The position numbers were made by a program, and so were the translations under genes. 64,000 bases of DNA from positions 6,448,001-6,512,000 of the forward strand of contig CBDDCL010000015.1 in NCBI GenBank assembly GCA_965226245.1, in the 5' to 3' direction. The stretch is from CBDCYS01 sp965226245. GTDB lineage: Bacteria > Acidobacteriota > Terriglobia > Bryobacterales > UBA6623. A model generated the notes under the pieces. That model was given only the letters and a program-made list of their open reading frames with translations, searched no databases and was not told where the DNA came from. Positions 1 to 9,700 of the stretch are shown here, piece by piece (position 1 is the first letter of the stretch; every line of letters starts with the position of its first letter).

Positions 1-1
1 G

Positions 2-589
2 CACCAAAACTGGGCCAAGGGTTTGGATAAGAACGGCCGTCCGATCAGGATCCCCGGCATGGGACCCAGCCGCGAAGGAAAGAAGGTCTATCCGAGTGTT
101 CAGGGGGGGACGAACTGGTATTCGCCGACCTATAGCGAGCGGACCGGCCTGTTTTATCTGTCGGTTTGGGAAAGCTACCCGAGCGTTTACAAAAAGGGCG
201 ATCCGGCTTATACGCGGGGAAACCGCTACGTGGGCAGCCTGCCGCAGGGCATCATGCCCGATGTGGTCAAGGACGAGGAGCCTGGCTACGGCGCGGTCCG
301 GGCTCTTGATCCCGAAACAGGCGAAATGGAGTGGGAATTCAAGATGGCGGAGGTTTCCGAAGGCGGCCTGATGTCGACCGGCGGGGATGTGCTTTTTTCG
401 GGCAGCATAGAAGGGCAATTCGTGGCGCTCGATGTTTTCACGGGCCGATTGCTTTGGAGGGTGAATCTGGGCAGCAGCATGACCAACGGGCCGATCACCT
501 ATATGGCGGACGGCAAGCAACATGTCGCGGTAGTTTCCGGCCACTCGCTATTTGTGTTTGGCTTGCGTGACCGAGCCCCCGAGCCGTGA
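2..589 (+). CDS. PQQ-dependent dehydrogenase, C-terminal part (cut by window edge)
   Basis: The reading frame is open from base 2, so the gene starts outside the window and only about 195 C-terminal residues are seen. Two blade signatures of the PQQ eight-bladed propeller are visible, each of the form A-x-D-x-x-T-G-x-x-x-W: one around 'RALDPETGEMEW', one around 'VALDVFTGRLLW'. The GGTNWYSPTYS stretch is also typical of the methanol/ethanol/glucose dehydrogenase family. Such enzymes oxidise alcohols or sugars in the periplasm and pass electrons to the respiratory chain. The substrate cannot be told from the C-terminus. The first in-frame alternative start (TTG at 23) is internal, because homologous-looking sequence continues upstream of it. 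Confidence 0.85.
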   Translation, partial: HQNWAKGLDKNGRPIRIPGMGPSREGKKVYPSVQGGTNWYSPTYSERTGLFYLSVWESYPSVYKKGDPAYTRGNRYVGSLPQGIMPDVVKDEEPGYGAVRALDPETGEMEWEFKMAEVSEGGLMSTGGDVLFSGSIEGQFVALDVFTGRLLWRVNLGSSMTNGPITYMADGKQHVAVVSGHSLFVFGLRDRAPEP

Positions 590-1018
590 CGTCAGGGAGC
601 GCTCAGGCCCGCTGCCTAATTTGCAGCGGCACGGTCTCCAGCAAAGCGTGGGAACAAAGCGGAGCACGCTTGTTCCGAACAACGCGGGGAAGAAGTTGCC
701 GCCCTCGGGTAGCCGCACGAGTTCGGATCTTCAAAAAGCCGAAGCGGGTACTCTTTATCGCAGCCGCGCGGTTGAGTCCCCCGTTCGCTTGGTAACATAA
801 GGAGAGTGCTGCTGGAGCTGGGAGGAAGCGCGCCTGTTAGACAGATTCCGTGGCGGTCGGATATATTAGACAGCGGATATTGTATTCTCATATCGATCTT
901 TCCTTATGACGCGGAAGGCTGCGCTTGAGAGCGGGGTCGCTTTCTGCTCCGCTTCCAGTCAGGCAGCAAGACATTTTTCTGAAGTTCGTTCGATAGTATT
1001 CATTAGATAGAGGCATTC
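590..1018. other. Intergenic region without a gene
   Basis: No convincing reading frame. Two small hairpins follow the dehydrogenase stop: GCTGC/GCAGC at 611-627, and GGAACAA...TTGTTCC at 651-676. Neither is followed by a clear T-run. The A/T-rich stretch at about 855-900 and 985-1015 probably holds the promoter of the downstream desaturase gene. Confidence 0.5.
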
Positions 1019-1780
1019 ATGACGCTCGAGATGATTCTGTGGTTTGTGGGCATCGCTTTCGGCCTGGCTCAGATTTCCACCTTCTGCACCACGATCTATT
1101 TACACCGCAGCTTGACTCACCAGGCATTGATCCTGCACCCGGTTGTCCGTTTTCTAATGCACTTCGAGCTTGTGCTGGCCACTGGCATCGTCCCGCGCGA
1201 ATGGGCGGCGGTGCATCGCAAGCATCACCGTTTTTCCGATCAGGAAGGGGATCCTCACAGCCCCTACATTGAAGGACTCTGGAAGGTTCTGTTCCTCAAT
1301 GTCGTGATGTACAAGAAAGAAATCAGGAACAAGGGAACGCTGGAGACGTTTGCTCCCAACTGGAAGAACGACATCATCGATCGTCTCCCCCGCGTCGGAA
1401 AGTTCGGGCCCTATGTGGGCATGCTGCTGCTGGCGCTAGTCTTCCCCTGGCTGACCGGCGCGAGCTACTGGCTGGGCGCGCTGCTCGGTGTCGCCACGTG
1501 GTGGCTTAACGCGGGTTTCTACGTGTTTCTGAACGCCATGGTCAACAGCGTCTGTCACAAGATCGGCTCCCGGAATTTCGACAATCATCTGGCCACCAAC
1601 CTTCAGTGGGTCGCTTGCATTACCGGCGGCGAGGGCTTGCACAACAACCACCACCAGTTTCCGATGTCGGCCCGCCTGAAGGCGAAGGCGATCGAGTTCG
1701 ATCCCGCCTGGCCGGTCATTTGGACTCTCAAGAAACTTCGTTTGGCGGAGTATAGCGAATCAGCGCTAGCACGGCTTTAG
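1019..1780 (+). CDS. Acyl-CoA/fatty acid desaturase (membrane di-iron)
   Basis: A 253-residue integral membrane protein with the three histidine boxes of the delta-9 desaturase family: HRSLTH (residues 29-34), HRKHH (66-70) and HNNHH (about residue 209). These boxes bind the di-iron centre that inserts a cis double bond into an acyl chain using O2. Hydrophobic segments lie at about 5-25, 40-58, 133-152 and 155-175. The protein is short compared with eukaryotic enzymes but normal for bacterial desaturases. It is monocistronic here. The stop codon TAG forms part of the TTAG target of a MITE inserted directly behind the gene, so the insertion left the protein end intact. The electron donor is not encoded nearby. 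Confidence 0.93.
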   Translation: MTLEMILWFVGIAFGLAQISTFCTTIYLHRSLTHQALILHPVVRFLMHFELVLATGIVPREWAAVHRKHHRFSDQEGDPHSPYIEGLWKVLFLNVVMYKKEIRNKGTLETFAPNWKNDIIDRLPRVGKFGPYVGMLLLALVFPWLTGASYWLGALLGVATWWLNAGFYVFLNAMVNSVCHKIGSRNFDNHLATNLQWVACITGGEGLHNNHHQFPMSARLKAKAIEFDPAWPVIWTLKKLRLAEYSESALARL

Positions 1781-2046
1781 CAGCAATGCTGTTCACCTAG
1801 AGCCTTCGAGTCCAGGGTCTTTGAGCCGCGAAGCGGCGCAGGATCGTAGCCCAGGGTGGAGCGAAGCGGAACCCTGGGTGCGAATACCATCAAGGGTAAG
1901 CCCCGCGCGGGGCGTAGGAGCAAACTGGCCGGTTCGTCTCCGAGGAAAGCAATGTGCGGCGGGCGTTCACCGATGTCCGATACATGATTGCCCGCCATGC
2001 AATAAAAAGTCCGCGGAATTGCTAAGTGAACGGTATTGGGTTTTAG
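1777..2046. mobile_element. MITE family A, copy 1
   Basis: A non-coding element of about 262 bp (1781 to about 2042). Its ends are imperfect inverted repeats (CAGCAATGCTGTTCAC at the left, the complement GTGAACGGTATTGGG at the right). It is flanked by TTAG at 1777-1780 and at 2043-2046. The interior shares long stretches with the copies at 26488-26738, 49109-49366 and 50971-52757, for example the block reading 'ccgcgaagcggcg' followed by 'gatcgtagccca'. This is the most diverged copy. The left TTAG contains the desaturase stop codon. Confidence 0.8.
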
Positions 2047-2113
2047 TTAGCCGGCCGCCCATTGCGGGTCAGACACGCTGCCGCTCCGCCGGCAATTCTT
2101 TGTTGATAAAGCT

Positions 2114-2338
2114 ATGAAGATCACCGTTCGCAATCATGGTCCCCTTCGCCTGGAAGGTGAGTTCACAATCGAAGACGCCGGCGCCAAGGCCTTTGGGCTG
2201 GCGGGACGCACCGTAATTAGCCTTTGCCGCTGTGGCCATTCCGAAAACAAACCGTTCTGCGACGGCTCGCACAACCGGGCAGGATTTCAGTCCATGGTTG
2301 AGGCGCGCGAACTTCCTCCGCCGAAACCGAAGCTGTAA
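2114..2338 (+). CDS. CDGSH-type iron-sulfur domain protein
   Basis: A 74-residue protein with the CDGSH signature: Cys38-x-Cys40, then Cys49-D-G-S-His53. These three cysteines and one histidine bind a [2Fe-2S] cluster in mitoNEET-like proteins. The family is linked to redox sensing and cluster transfer, but the exact role of small bacterial members is unknown. It has no signal peptide and should be cytoplasmic. The gene stands alone between MITE copy 1 and a dispersed repeat. Its start ATG follows an A/T-rich stretch without a strong ribosome-binding site. Confidence 0.9.
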   Translation: MKITVRNHGPLRLEGEFTIEDAGAKAFGLAGRTVISLCRCGHSENKPFCDGSHNRAGFQSMVEARELPPPKPKL

Positions 2339-2390
2339 ACCCGTCAAGAATATTTGGAATTTTGTTCGTCCGGCATCGAGCGAGCAGTCT

Positions 2391-2483
2391 GACGCGGACG
2401 AGCCGCAACAAAAGAGGGGAGCGTGGACGCTGCCGGATGAGGCGCGTCGAAGCGGCTAACCCCTCCCTCACGGTCGGGGCTCT
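2391..2483. repeat. Dispersed repeat family C, copy 1
   Basis: A block of about 90 bp found again at 29124-29217 and 43349-43439 in the same orientation. The best conserved core reads 'gcggctaacccctccctcac' followed by 'ggtcggggctc'. Each copy is in a gap between genes. No terminal inverted repeats or target duplication could be read. Confidence 0.7.
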
Positions 2484-2549
2484 GAGTCTGGCTCCCGAAA
2501 TTTCTGCCACGTTTGGCGCGAATTTCATGATGCGGGTAACACTAAGCGC

Positions 2550-3020
2550 CTAATGCGTTCTTAACTCACTCGCTGCCTCGGCGGCCCGCCGAACCGCCGC
2601 CAGGATATTGGAATAGCCGCAGCAGCGGCACAGGTTTCCGTTCATCCACTCGATGGCTTGTTCCTGAGTCGGGCGCGGATTCTTCTCGAGCAGAGCCACC
2701 GTCGTAAGAATCATTCCCGGCACGCAGTAGCCGCACTGCATGGCGCCTTCTTTGATGAACGCTTCCTGGACCGGATGCAGCTTGCCGTCCCGGGCCAGCC
2801 CCTCGATGGTCGTAATTCGGCGTTTGTTCGCTTGCTTTGCGGGAGTCCGGCAGGAAGTCACCGGCCGTCCGTCGAGCAAGACGGTGCAGGCTCGGCACTG
2901 TCCTTCGCCGCAACCGTACTTCGTGCCCGTCAGCCCCAGGTCTTCCCGCAGCACGTCCAGAAGCGGACGATCCGGGTCGGTCTCGACAGCCCAAGCCTTG
3001 CCGTTGACGTTCAGTTCCAT
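2550..3020 (-). CDS. [2Fe-2S]-binding small subunit of a xanthine-oxidase-family hydroxylase
   Basis: A 156-residue protein with both cluster motifs of the family. A plant-type ferredoxin motif (Cys37, Cys42, Cys45, Cys57) is followed by the second motif CGYC...CRCCGY near residues 98-137. In known enzymes (isoquinoline 1-oxidoreductase, aldehyde or CO dehydrogenases) this subunit relays electrons from a molybdenum-containing large subunit. No large subunit is adjacent: upstream lie about 200 bp of non-coding DNA and then a 281-bp mobile element. The subunit is therefore an orphan in this window. The partner may be elsewhere, or may have been lost when mobile DNA entered. No Tat signal is visible on this subunit. 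Confidence 0.92.
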   Translation of the reverse strand: MELNVNGKAWAVETDPDRPLLDVLREDLGLTGTKYGCGEGQCRACTVLLDGRPVTSCRTPAKQANKRRITTIEGLARDGKLHPVQEAFIKEGAMQCGYCVPGMILTTVALLEKNPRPTQEQAIEWMNGNLCRCCGYSNILAAVRRAAEAASELRTH

Positions 3021-3211
3021 GGATACGAGATTCTCCAGCCAGCCGAGCCGTGACCGTAAAGGAGCGGCCTTCCGCTATTTTTTCACAGCTCCTGAGTTAG
3101 CAGCCCCAATCTGATTCTAGCCACTGGCAACTGGACCATCAGTCAGGGCAGCGCTCGACCTGCAATCAAGCAGATGCAGCGATCATACCTCTTGCGGGTT
3201 GAAGAAGTCTA

Positions 3212-3524
3212 CGCGGGGACGACGCAATGTTGTAGCACAATAGAAATGTCCCCCTCGCCAGCACAGTAGAAATGTCCCCTTGCGCGCTAAGCTCTTAAGC
3301 CCATTCGCCTTGTTGAACCGAGTGCTCTTTTCGCGTCGGCGAGGGAACAGTCAAGGGCGAGCCCGTAGGGCTTGGCTTTGCGGACCCTTGACGGGTCCCT
3401 CGCCGACGCCATCATCAGCCTGCTAGGCGAAGGGGCCAGCCACGAATCTGATCTAGAGGGGACATTTCTATTGTGCGCGCAAGGGGACATTTTCATTGGG
3501 TTACAACACGCGGGGACGACGCAA
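3212..3524. mobile_element. 281-bp element family D, copy 1, with 16-bp target duplication
   Basis: The element spans 3228-3508 and is flanked by the direct repeat cgcggggacgacgcaa (3212-3227 and 3509-3524). The termini are inverted repeats starting TGTTGTA. Each end carries two direct copies of a motif around 'agaaatgtcccc', as expected for subterminal transposase binding sites. The centre is a long hairpin: the block at about 3336-3360 pairs with about 3395-3418 (gcgtcggcgagggaac against its complement). By eye it is identical to 42357-42637 in inverse orientation. It has no credible coding capacity, so it is probably a non-autonomous derivative of an insertion sequence making long duplications. 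Confidence 0.85.
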
Positions 3525-3608
3525 GACTCCAGCGCGTGTCGAACGATAACCAGCACGGACAGGCCGCCAGCGGCATCACCTGGAAGTGCGTCACAGCAGC
3601 GCAAAGAG

Positions 3609-5697
3609 CTAGCGAATCGCTACGGTCACTGCGTTGAGCGCCTGGCCATCAATCGTCACGTTCACCTGTACTTCGCCGCGGCCCATGAGGCTCCTTGGAA
3701 TGATCACGTTGGCTTGATCGAGACCTACGAATTCCGGCTGGATAGCGACACCCACCACTTGGGCGGCGACGCCGCCGATAGTGGCTGCCACCGACTGAAA
3801 ACCGCGAAATCCCGTGCCGAATAAGAGCAACACAACGGGGTCGTCTCCGGGACCAAGATCGATCGGCGTAGCCACGCGGGGAACCTGATTCGCATCGAAG
3901 ACCTGGACCGGCGTCTGGATGCCTTGCCCATCCACGCGCACCGCCGCGGCGGCCGCCACGCCCGCGCCGCTCGCGTTCGCGGAAAACAGGCCGGGAGCGA
4001 CGGACGCAACTTGCTTCAGGACGCCTGCGCTGGCCTGCCCGTTGCTGCGTATGACCAGGGTGGCGAGGCCGGCGGCCGTGCCCGTAGGGATCAAGCAATT
4101 CAGCTGGCCCCCCGAAACGAAAAACAGGGACGCGGCGCGCGTGATTCCCTGGCTGTCGGTGACCTCGACTCTAGTCCCAGCCAGCGTAGTCGGAAGCGGC
4201 ACGCTTTGCGCTATCGCCAGTTGGCCGGCAAGATCGACGCCAAAGATGGAAACGATCATCTCTGCCGCGATCGAGCTGCCGGTGAAACTCCCGGCGTTGA
4301 CGATTCCGTCAGAGCTGAAAACCGGCATCGGACCCGCTGGCGCCTCGGTGCCCTCGATGGCCAGCGCCCCCGTATAAACGGCTGCCGCGGAATCCTTCAC
4401 GATGACCAGGCTGCCGATGTCGCGCCCTTGCCGGGCGGCGACGTCCAGCGTAGCGCGGACCATCGGCAGGCCGTTGATAATGACAAAGGGGTCGACCAAC
4501 ACTGAGCCAGGTCGGATCGACAAACCCGGCGCGAGAAGTCGAATGTTGTCGGCCGTCAAGCTGCCGTCGATGCCGAGACCTACAAAGACCAGATCGATGG
4601 GTTCCCCGGCGGCAAGGGCAACGGCTCCAGCACCGAGCCCACTAAAGTTTCCTGGTACCCTCAGCGGGACCGACGCCGAGAAAATCAATCCTCAGTGTCG
4701 CGTCCCCTTGCTCGACTGTCAGGTCCGCCGTGAGGTCCGAGCCCGCCAGGACTTGGAAAGGTTGCGGGTTGGCGTTACCACCCGCAAAAAGGGTGAGAAT
4801 ATCGGTCTTGAATTTGGGGGCAGTGGCCCCCGAGGAATCAAAATCCAAGGGATTGACAACCCCGCTGACGGCTTCTATGGAAAGAAGATAGCTTCCCGGC
4901 GGCAACGGCCCCAATGTATACGTGCCGTCGTCCAGGTTCGACAAGGTTCCGATCGTCACGCCGGCGTCAGGATCCGTCGCCGTCACCAGCACTCCGGTGG
5001 CCGCTCCTCCAGCCGAGAGCGAGACCGCGCCGCGGATCTGTCCTCTGGCTTCCAATGCGCCAGGGGCCGGATAGGCGGCAGTCAGAAAAGCCGCGTCATC
5101 ATCGGACAATTTCGACTGAAAGTTGACCTCCGGCAGTGTCCTGGGGAACATGGACGCGGCGATCACGCCCGTATGATTCGCTCCGAGCGCGTGGCCCACC
5201 TCGTGCGTCGCGACCCCTTCAATATCGAAAGTATCAGTGGAGAGGGTCGTCGAATACGACGTATCGGGATTGAAAACAATGTCGGTATCCACGAACTCGC
5301 CGCTCAAAAAAAAGCGGCTGCGTGTCACGGCAAGCGCCCCTCCCACCGCCGCGCGGATCTCGGGTGTATCGATGAAAACGAAGACGTGGTTGTTGTCGCC
5401 GGGCTCGTGGCCGATCGCTGTCGAGACCAAGGGGGCGAAGTTGACGGATGAAGTTGATACATCATCCCAGTGCTGGACGGATGCCCGCAAGGCCGCGATC
5501 GGATCACTGTCGGCGGTGATCCAGGTGGCGCCCTGGGAATTGGTCATGCCGGCCGCCACCTGGTCGTTGATCAGGAATTGGATATTGTTGCTATCGGTCC
5601 TTCGGAGCGGCGTGCCCTCGGACGTTGCAGACCGAACGTATCCAGGCAAGTTGATCGCGGACAGGAGCAGCACGGAAACGATCACGAGGTGTTTCAT
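3609..5697 (-). pseudogene. Secreted matrixin-type metalloprotease with Solibacter C-terminal domain, split by a frame change
   Basis: The first frame (5697-4642, 351 aa) starts with a signal peptide. It has the zinc motif HEVGHALGANH (His165, Glu166, His169, His175), a Met-turn candidate near residue 183, and a carboxypeptidase-like regulatory domain at about 215-320. It stops at 4642-4644. The downstream frame continues without a gap from about 4650 to 3609 and encodes the rest of that protein plus the TIGR03437-type C-terminal domain ('VNAGSFTGSSIA' to 'VIIPRSLMGRGEVQV'). The combined product would be about 695 residues. The junction reads AGG AAA CTT TAG. Removing one A, or a +1 slip at CTT-TAG, joins the frames. 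The start at 5697 lies 2 bp after the stop of the upstream gene, with a GAGGAGG ribosome-binding site inside it. It is either a decayed gene or a frameshift-expressed one. Confidence 0.8.
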
Positions 5698-5699
5698 GA

Positions 5700-6293
5700 C
5701 TAGCGGCCCTCCTCGATGGCTCTGGCGCGAATCAGCGTTCGCAAACGCGTTTTGAACTCAGCCAGCTCCAGTCCGCTGAAGCTGGTTACAGGTGTCCGGG
5801 CCTTCTTGAGTCCCGCCGGCTGCCCGCCGGGAGCTTCGACAAAGGACACTCCCGCGACAGCGGAACGCACGACGGGTCCGGCTCCGCCAAGACTGCGGAC
5901 TCCAAACTTCCCTTGCCCCCATCCGCAGCTTCGCAAGTACCCGATCGGAGTGCGGTTCAGAAACAGTACGACTTCTTCGCCGACTTCGTAGCGCGGTGCG
6001 CCGGCGATCTGCATCCCGGTTTCGCCGACGATGCCGCCCGGCTCGCTGACAACCAGCTTGACGCTGGGAAGGCCTTTCATCGTGTCGCTGACCTGGAGTT
6101 CATAGTGTGTCCAGATGAACTGCCGTGCACGATCCCAGCCGGACCAGCTTCTCAAGACCGTTCCATGCACGATCAGCTCGGAATCATCGACCATCTGCTC
6201 AACGCTCATGCGCGGAACGAGTGTCGCGTCGAGCAGCGAGCCGCCTAAGAACAAGATGAGAGCAAAAGAAAACAGAAGAGTGCGTTTTTGCAT
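5700..6293 (-). CDS. Secreted hypothetical protein, operon partner of the matrixin protease
   Basis: About 197 residues beginning MQKRTLLFSF, with a hydrophobic signal segment ending near residue 24. The start at 6293 has an AGGA box 7 nt upstream, so I prefer it to the longer frame starting at 6326. The mature part carries 'ADSELIVHG'-like sequence ('MVDDSELIVHGTVLRSW'). It resembles a beta-rich secreted domain often found beside matrixin-like proteins in Solibacter-type genomes. No catalytic motif is seen. The stop codon is 2 bp from the protease start, so the two are translationally coupled and probably exported together. The function is unknown. Confidence 0.75.
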   Translation of the reverse strand: MQKRTLLFSFALILFLGGSLLDATLVPRMSVEQMVDDSELIVHGTVLRSWSGWDRARQFIWTHYELQVSDTMKGLPSVKLVVSEPGGIVGETGMQIAGAPRYEVGEEVVLFLNRTPIGYLRSCGWGQGKFGVRSLGGAGPVVRSAVAGVSFVEAPGGQPAGLKKARTPVTSFSGLELAEFKTRLRTLIRARAIEEGR

Positions 6294-6736
6294 TATGTAT
6301 CCTATTCTATCGGCTTTTCCGCGCAAAAATTAACGGGGCTCAGCGCTGCCCGGTTTCGGGCCGCGAGGTTCACGGCGTGCGGTTTCAGCATGATTTCGCT
6401 TCAATTCTAGCAACGTGCCGGCCGATAAGTCGCAAGGCCTTGTGATGGTTTCTTGCGATAGTGCCATGAGTGACCCGCGGCCTGTCAGCACAAGGCGGAC
6501 TGCGGAGGGGCAGTGGCTGAGCCGCGTTGACGCCACGCGCCATTCGGCCACACAGCTTGAATTGAATCGGGATGCGGGGCGGATTTTCCTTAGCGATTGA
6601 CAAAACGCGCTGGCTTTCAACCCGGGCGCTCGATAGAGCGATTCCGCTGCCAGAAGTCTATCGGACCGGTTCCTGCAAAAACAACGGCGCGGCCGAAGCC
6701 GCCCGGGCTGAATGTTGAACTGATCGTACAAGTCGC
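6294..6736. other. Intergenic region
   Basis: There is no supported gene between the secreted protein and the TonB-dependent receptor 3' end. Short frames on both strands have no recognisable content. The part next to 6300 should hold the promoter of the leftward protease operon. Confidence 0.4.
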
Positions 6737-9700
6737 TCAGAATGCATAGCGTAAACCGAGCTGAATGATGCGCCCCGATGCGCCGGCGGTCAGACTGTTG
6801 ATCGTGCCGAACGCGGGCGAGTTGCTGTCGTTGTTCGGCAGGCTGAAGTTGGCGCGGTTCGGGAAGTTGATCAGCTCGGCACGAAACTGCAGGCTGTGGC
6901 CTTCGAGCGGCATGTAGATCTCTTTGAGAACGGAGAGGTCCGCCCGAAGGGCGCCGGGGCCGGTCTGGAAGTTGCGGCCGACGTTGCCGAACGTGAAGCG
7001 GTCCGGCCTGCTGAAGTTGGAGGTGTCGAAGAACGTCTCGCCGCGGACATTGTCACGCCAAGCGTCGTTCTTTCCGTACTCGCCGTCGATCTGCGCGCGG
7101 ATACGCGCGGCCGTCGGATAGACGCGGCCTGCGTTGCCGAAGATTGCGCCGAACGGCGGTCCCGTGCGGGCTTCGATGATCGTGCCGACGGTCCAGCCGC
7201 CCGCGATCTGGTTCAGAGCCGCATTACTGAACGAGCGCGCACGACCCTTGCCCCACGGGATGTCCCACACCACACTGGTGATGTAGCGATGCTTGATGTG
7301 GTTCCCGGCGAGTCCCCACGCGATCCTGCGGTCGTATTGATTCGAGAACGGAACATTGCCCGTTTCGCCGCCCAGTTCGTCGCGCGACTCGACATCGTCG
7401 AGCGCCCGGGCGAAAGTGTAGTTCATGCTGAACAGCAGACCGCTTGAGTAGCGCTTCTCGAGTCTGAAGTTCACCCCGTGGTACGCCGAGCTGCCCACTG
7501 TCGGCGACATCATCACAACGTTCGAGAACTGCGGGAACGGACGCAAGGACTGCGGCGTCACACCCGCGTCGTCGACGAGGTGAATCTGAGTCGGGTGCAC
7601 TTGATTCACGGTCATATTGCCGGGGATCGTCAGCTTCTTCCCGAAGGTCGAAAGATATCCGACTTCAAACAGGGCGTCCCACGGCAACATCCGCTGGATG
7701 TTGAAGTTGTAGGTGATCAGGTAGGGGTTCGGGCGGCCTTCGGGCTGGAAGAACTGGGGCGAGAAGATCGTCTTCCCCCCGATCGGAGCGGCGCCGAAAC
7801 CCGGGACCAAGTCGGCCTCGGTCGGCTCGCGGATCGCGGGCAGGCCGTCCTTCAGCAGGAGGGCCGCGCCCGCCGGAGTGGAGGCTCGGAAATCCCCCTG
7901 GACCGAAAAGCCGGCGTTGGTGACGAACGGAGTCGCCTGGTCATACTGACCGCTGTAGATGATCGAGGCGCCGCCGCGAATTATCCAGTTATCGCTCGCG
8001 CGGTAGGCGAAGCCGAGACGCGGGCCAAAGTTGGTATTGACGAAGTTGTGGGCGTACTTGCTGCCGCCGCGCGCGTCACGGCCCGACCAGGTGATCACTC
8101 CTGGACAACCGCAGACCGGGTTGACGGCCTCTGCATCGAAGGAGTTCTGACGGTTGTTGATCTTCTCCCAGCGCGGGGTATCCAGGTCGTGGCGCAGGCC
8201 CAGGTTCAGCGTCAGCTTGGGGCTGACCTTCCAGTCGTCCTGAACGTAGAGGCCCATCGAGTTGGCGCGGCTGCGGATCAGGAACGTCTGCTGGCGGCGT
8301 CCCCGATTGGTCCAACCGTAGAGCAGGGCGGCGATCGAGTCGCCCGTGCCGTTGGAGTTAAAGTTGAAGGCGCCGCCCGCGCGCGGCAGGTTTTGGTCGT
8401 CGTTCTGGGAGGCGCGCATCTCCCCGCCCCACTTCAGCGTGTGATTGCCGGCGATGTAGGTCCAGTTCGTGACGAAGTGGTTGTCGCGGATCGGGAACTG
8501 CCGCCGCTCCTGGCCGCCAGTGCGACCGATACCCTGGATGCCGCCGGTGAACCGGAAGCCCGGGAAGAACTCGGGGTCGACGCCCTTGATGCCGATCTGA
8601 TCGGCCAAGCCCAACCCCTTCGCGGCGATCGTGGGGTGGAACTTGCGCTTGTTCCACGTAAAGCGGTATTCCGCGATCAGCTTCGAGGAAATGGTCGAAA
8701 TGCCCGTCACGGACCAGTTGAAGTACTCGCTTTCCACAAAGCGATGGTTGTTGTGGACGGGCGTCGGCCAAATTCCGGCCCCTTCCTCCGAGGTGCCCAG
8801 GTCGTGCACATAGCGGCCGTAGACGCGGTGCTTGTCGGTGAAGGCGTGATCCATGCGCACCGACAAGGTATCCGTGGGCCTGTCCTCACTTGCTAGGCCC
8901 AGGTAATTCCGGTTGCGCGAGCCCCGGCCGGAGACGTTCGGCGCCGGGAAGAAGCCGGCGACAGCAAGGCCCACCGGGTCGATCTGGCTCTGCGGGATTA
9001 TTTTGTTCGGCACTGGGTCGCCGGTTACGGGGTCCTTGATCGTCGCTTTTCGGCCGGAGAAGTCGCCCTGCAACTCCGCCGGGCTCGGGAGGCTTTCGAA
9101 TCGCGGATTCGACGTCTTCTGCCGCTGAAACTCCTGGCTGACGAAGAAGAACGTGCGGTCCTTGACGATCGGGCCGCCTAGCGCCCCGCCGAACTGATTG
9201 CGGCGCAGCTTCTGCTTGTCAGCCGCGAAGAACTGCCGCGAGTCCATGGCGTCGTTGCGGATGAACTCATAGAGGGCGCCGTGGAACTCGTTGGTGCCGG
9301 ACTTCGTCGTCATTTGCACGAAGCCGCCGCCGGAGCGTCCCATCTCAGCCTTGTAATTCGAGATCTCGACGCTGAACTCCTCGAGCGCCTCGATCGGCGG
9401 ATCGAAGTTCAGCGAGGCCACGCCGAGCAGAATATTCTGCGTGCTGCCGCCGTCGAGCGTCCACATGGCGTTGTTGCCGCGGCCGCCGGCCATCATGAAC
9501 TGCGAGCCGTTGCCGTTCTGCACTACGAACCCGTTCAAACGCACGAGCTGTGCCGCACGGCGGTTGATCAGCGGCATGTTGGCGATCGTCTTGTTCCGGA
9601 TAACGGCGCCGACCGAAGAGTTGCTGGTCTTCAACAACGGAAGGGACGCCTCAACGGTGACAACCTCGGTCAGTTCGCCAAGTTCGAGCGAGATGTCGGC

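Noticed and set aside
3287..3824. Frames in and next to the 281-bp element
   Set aside because: They come from the hairpin of the element and the identical frame recurs in the second copy; they carry no domain.
7478..8896. A 472-codon rightward open frame
   Set aside because: It is antisense to the conserved TonB-dependent receptor; its composition (Val/Arg/Ala-rich without motifs) is that of a shadow frame in GC-rich DNA.
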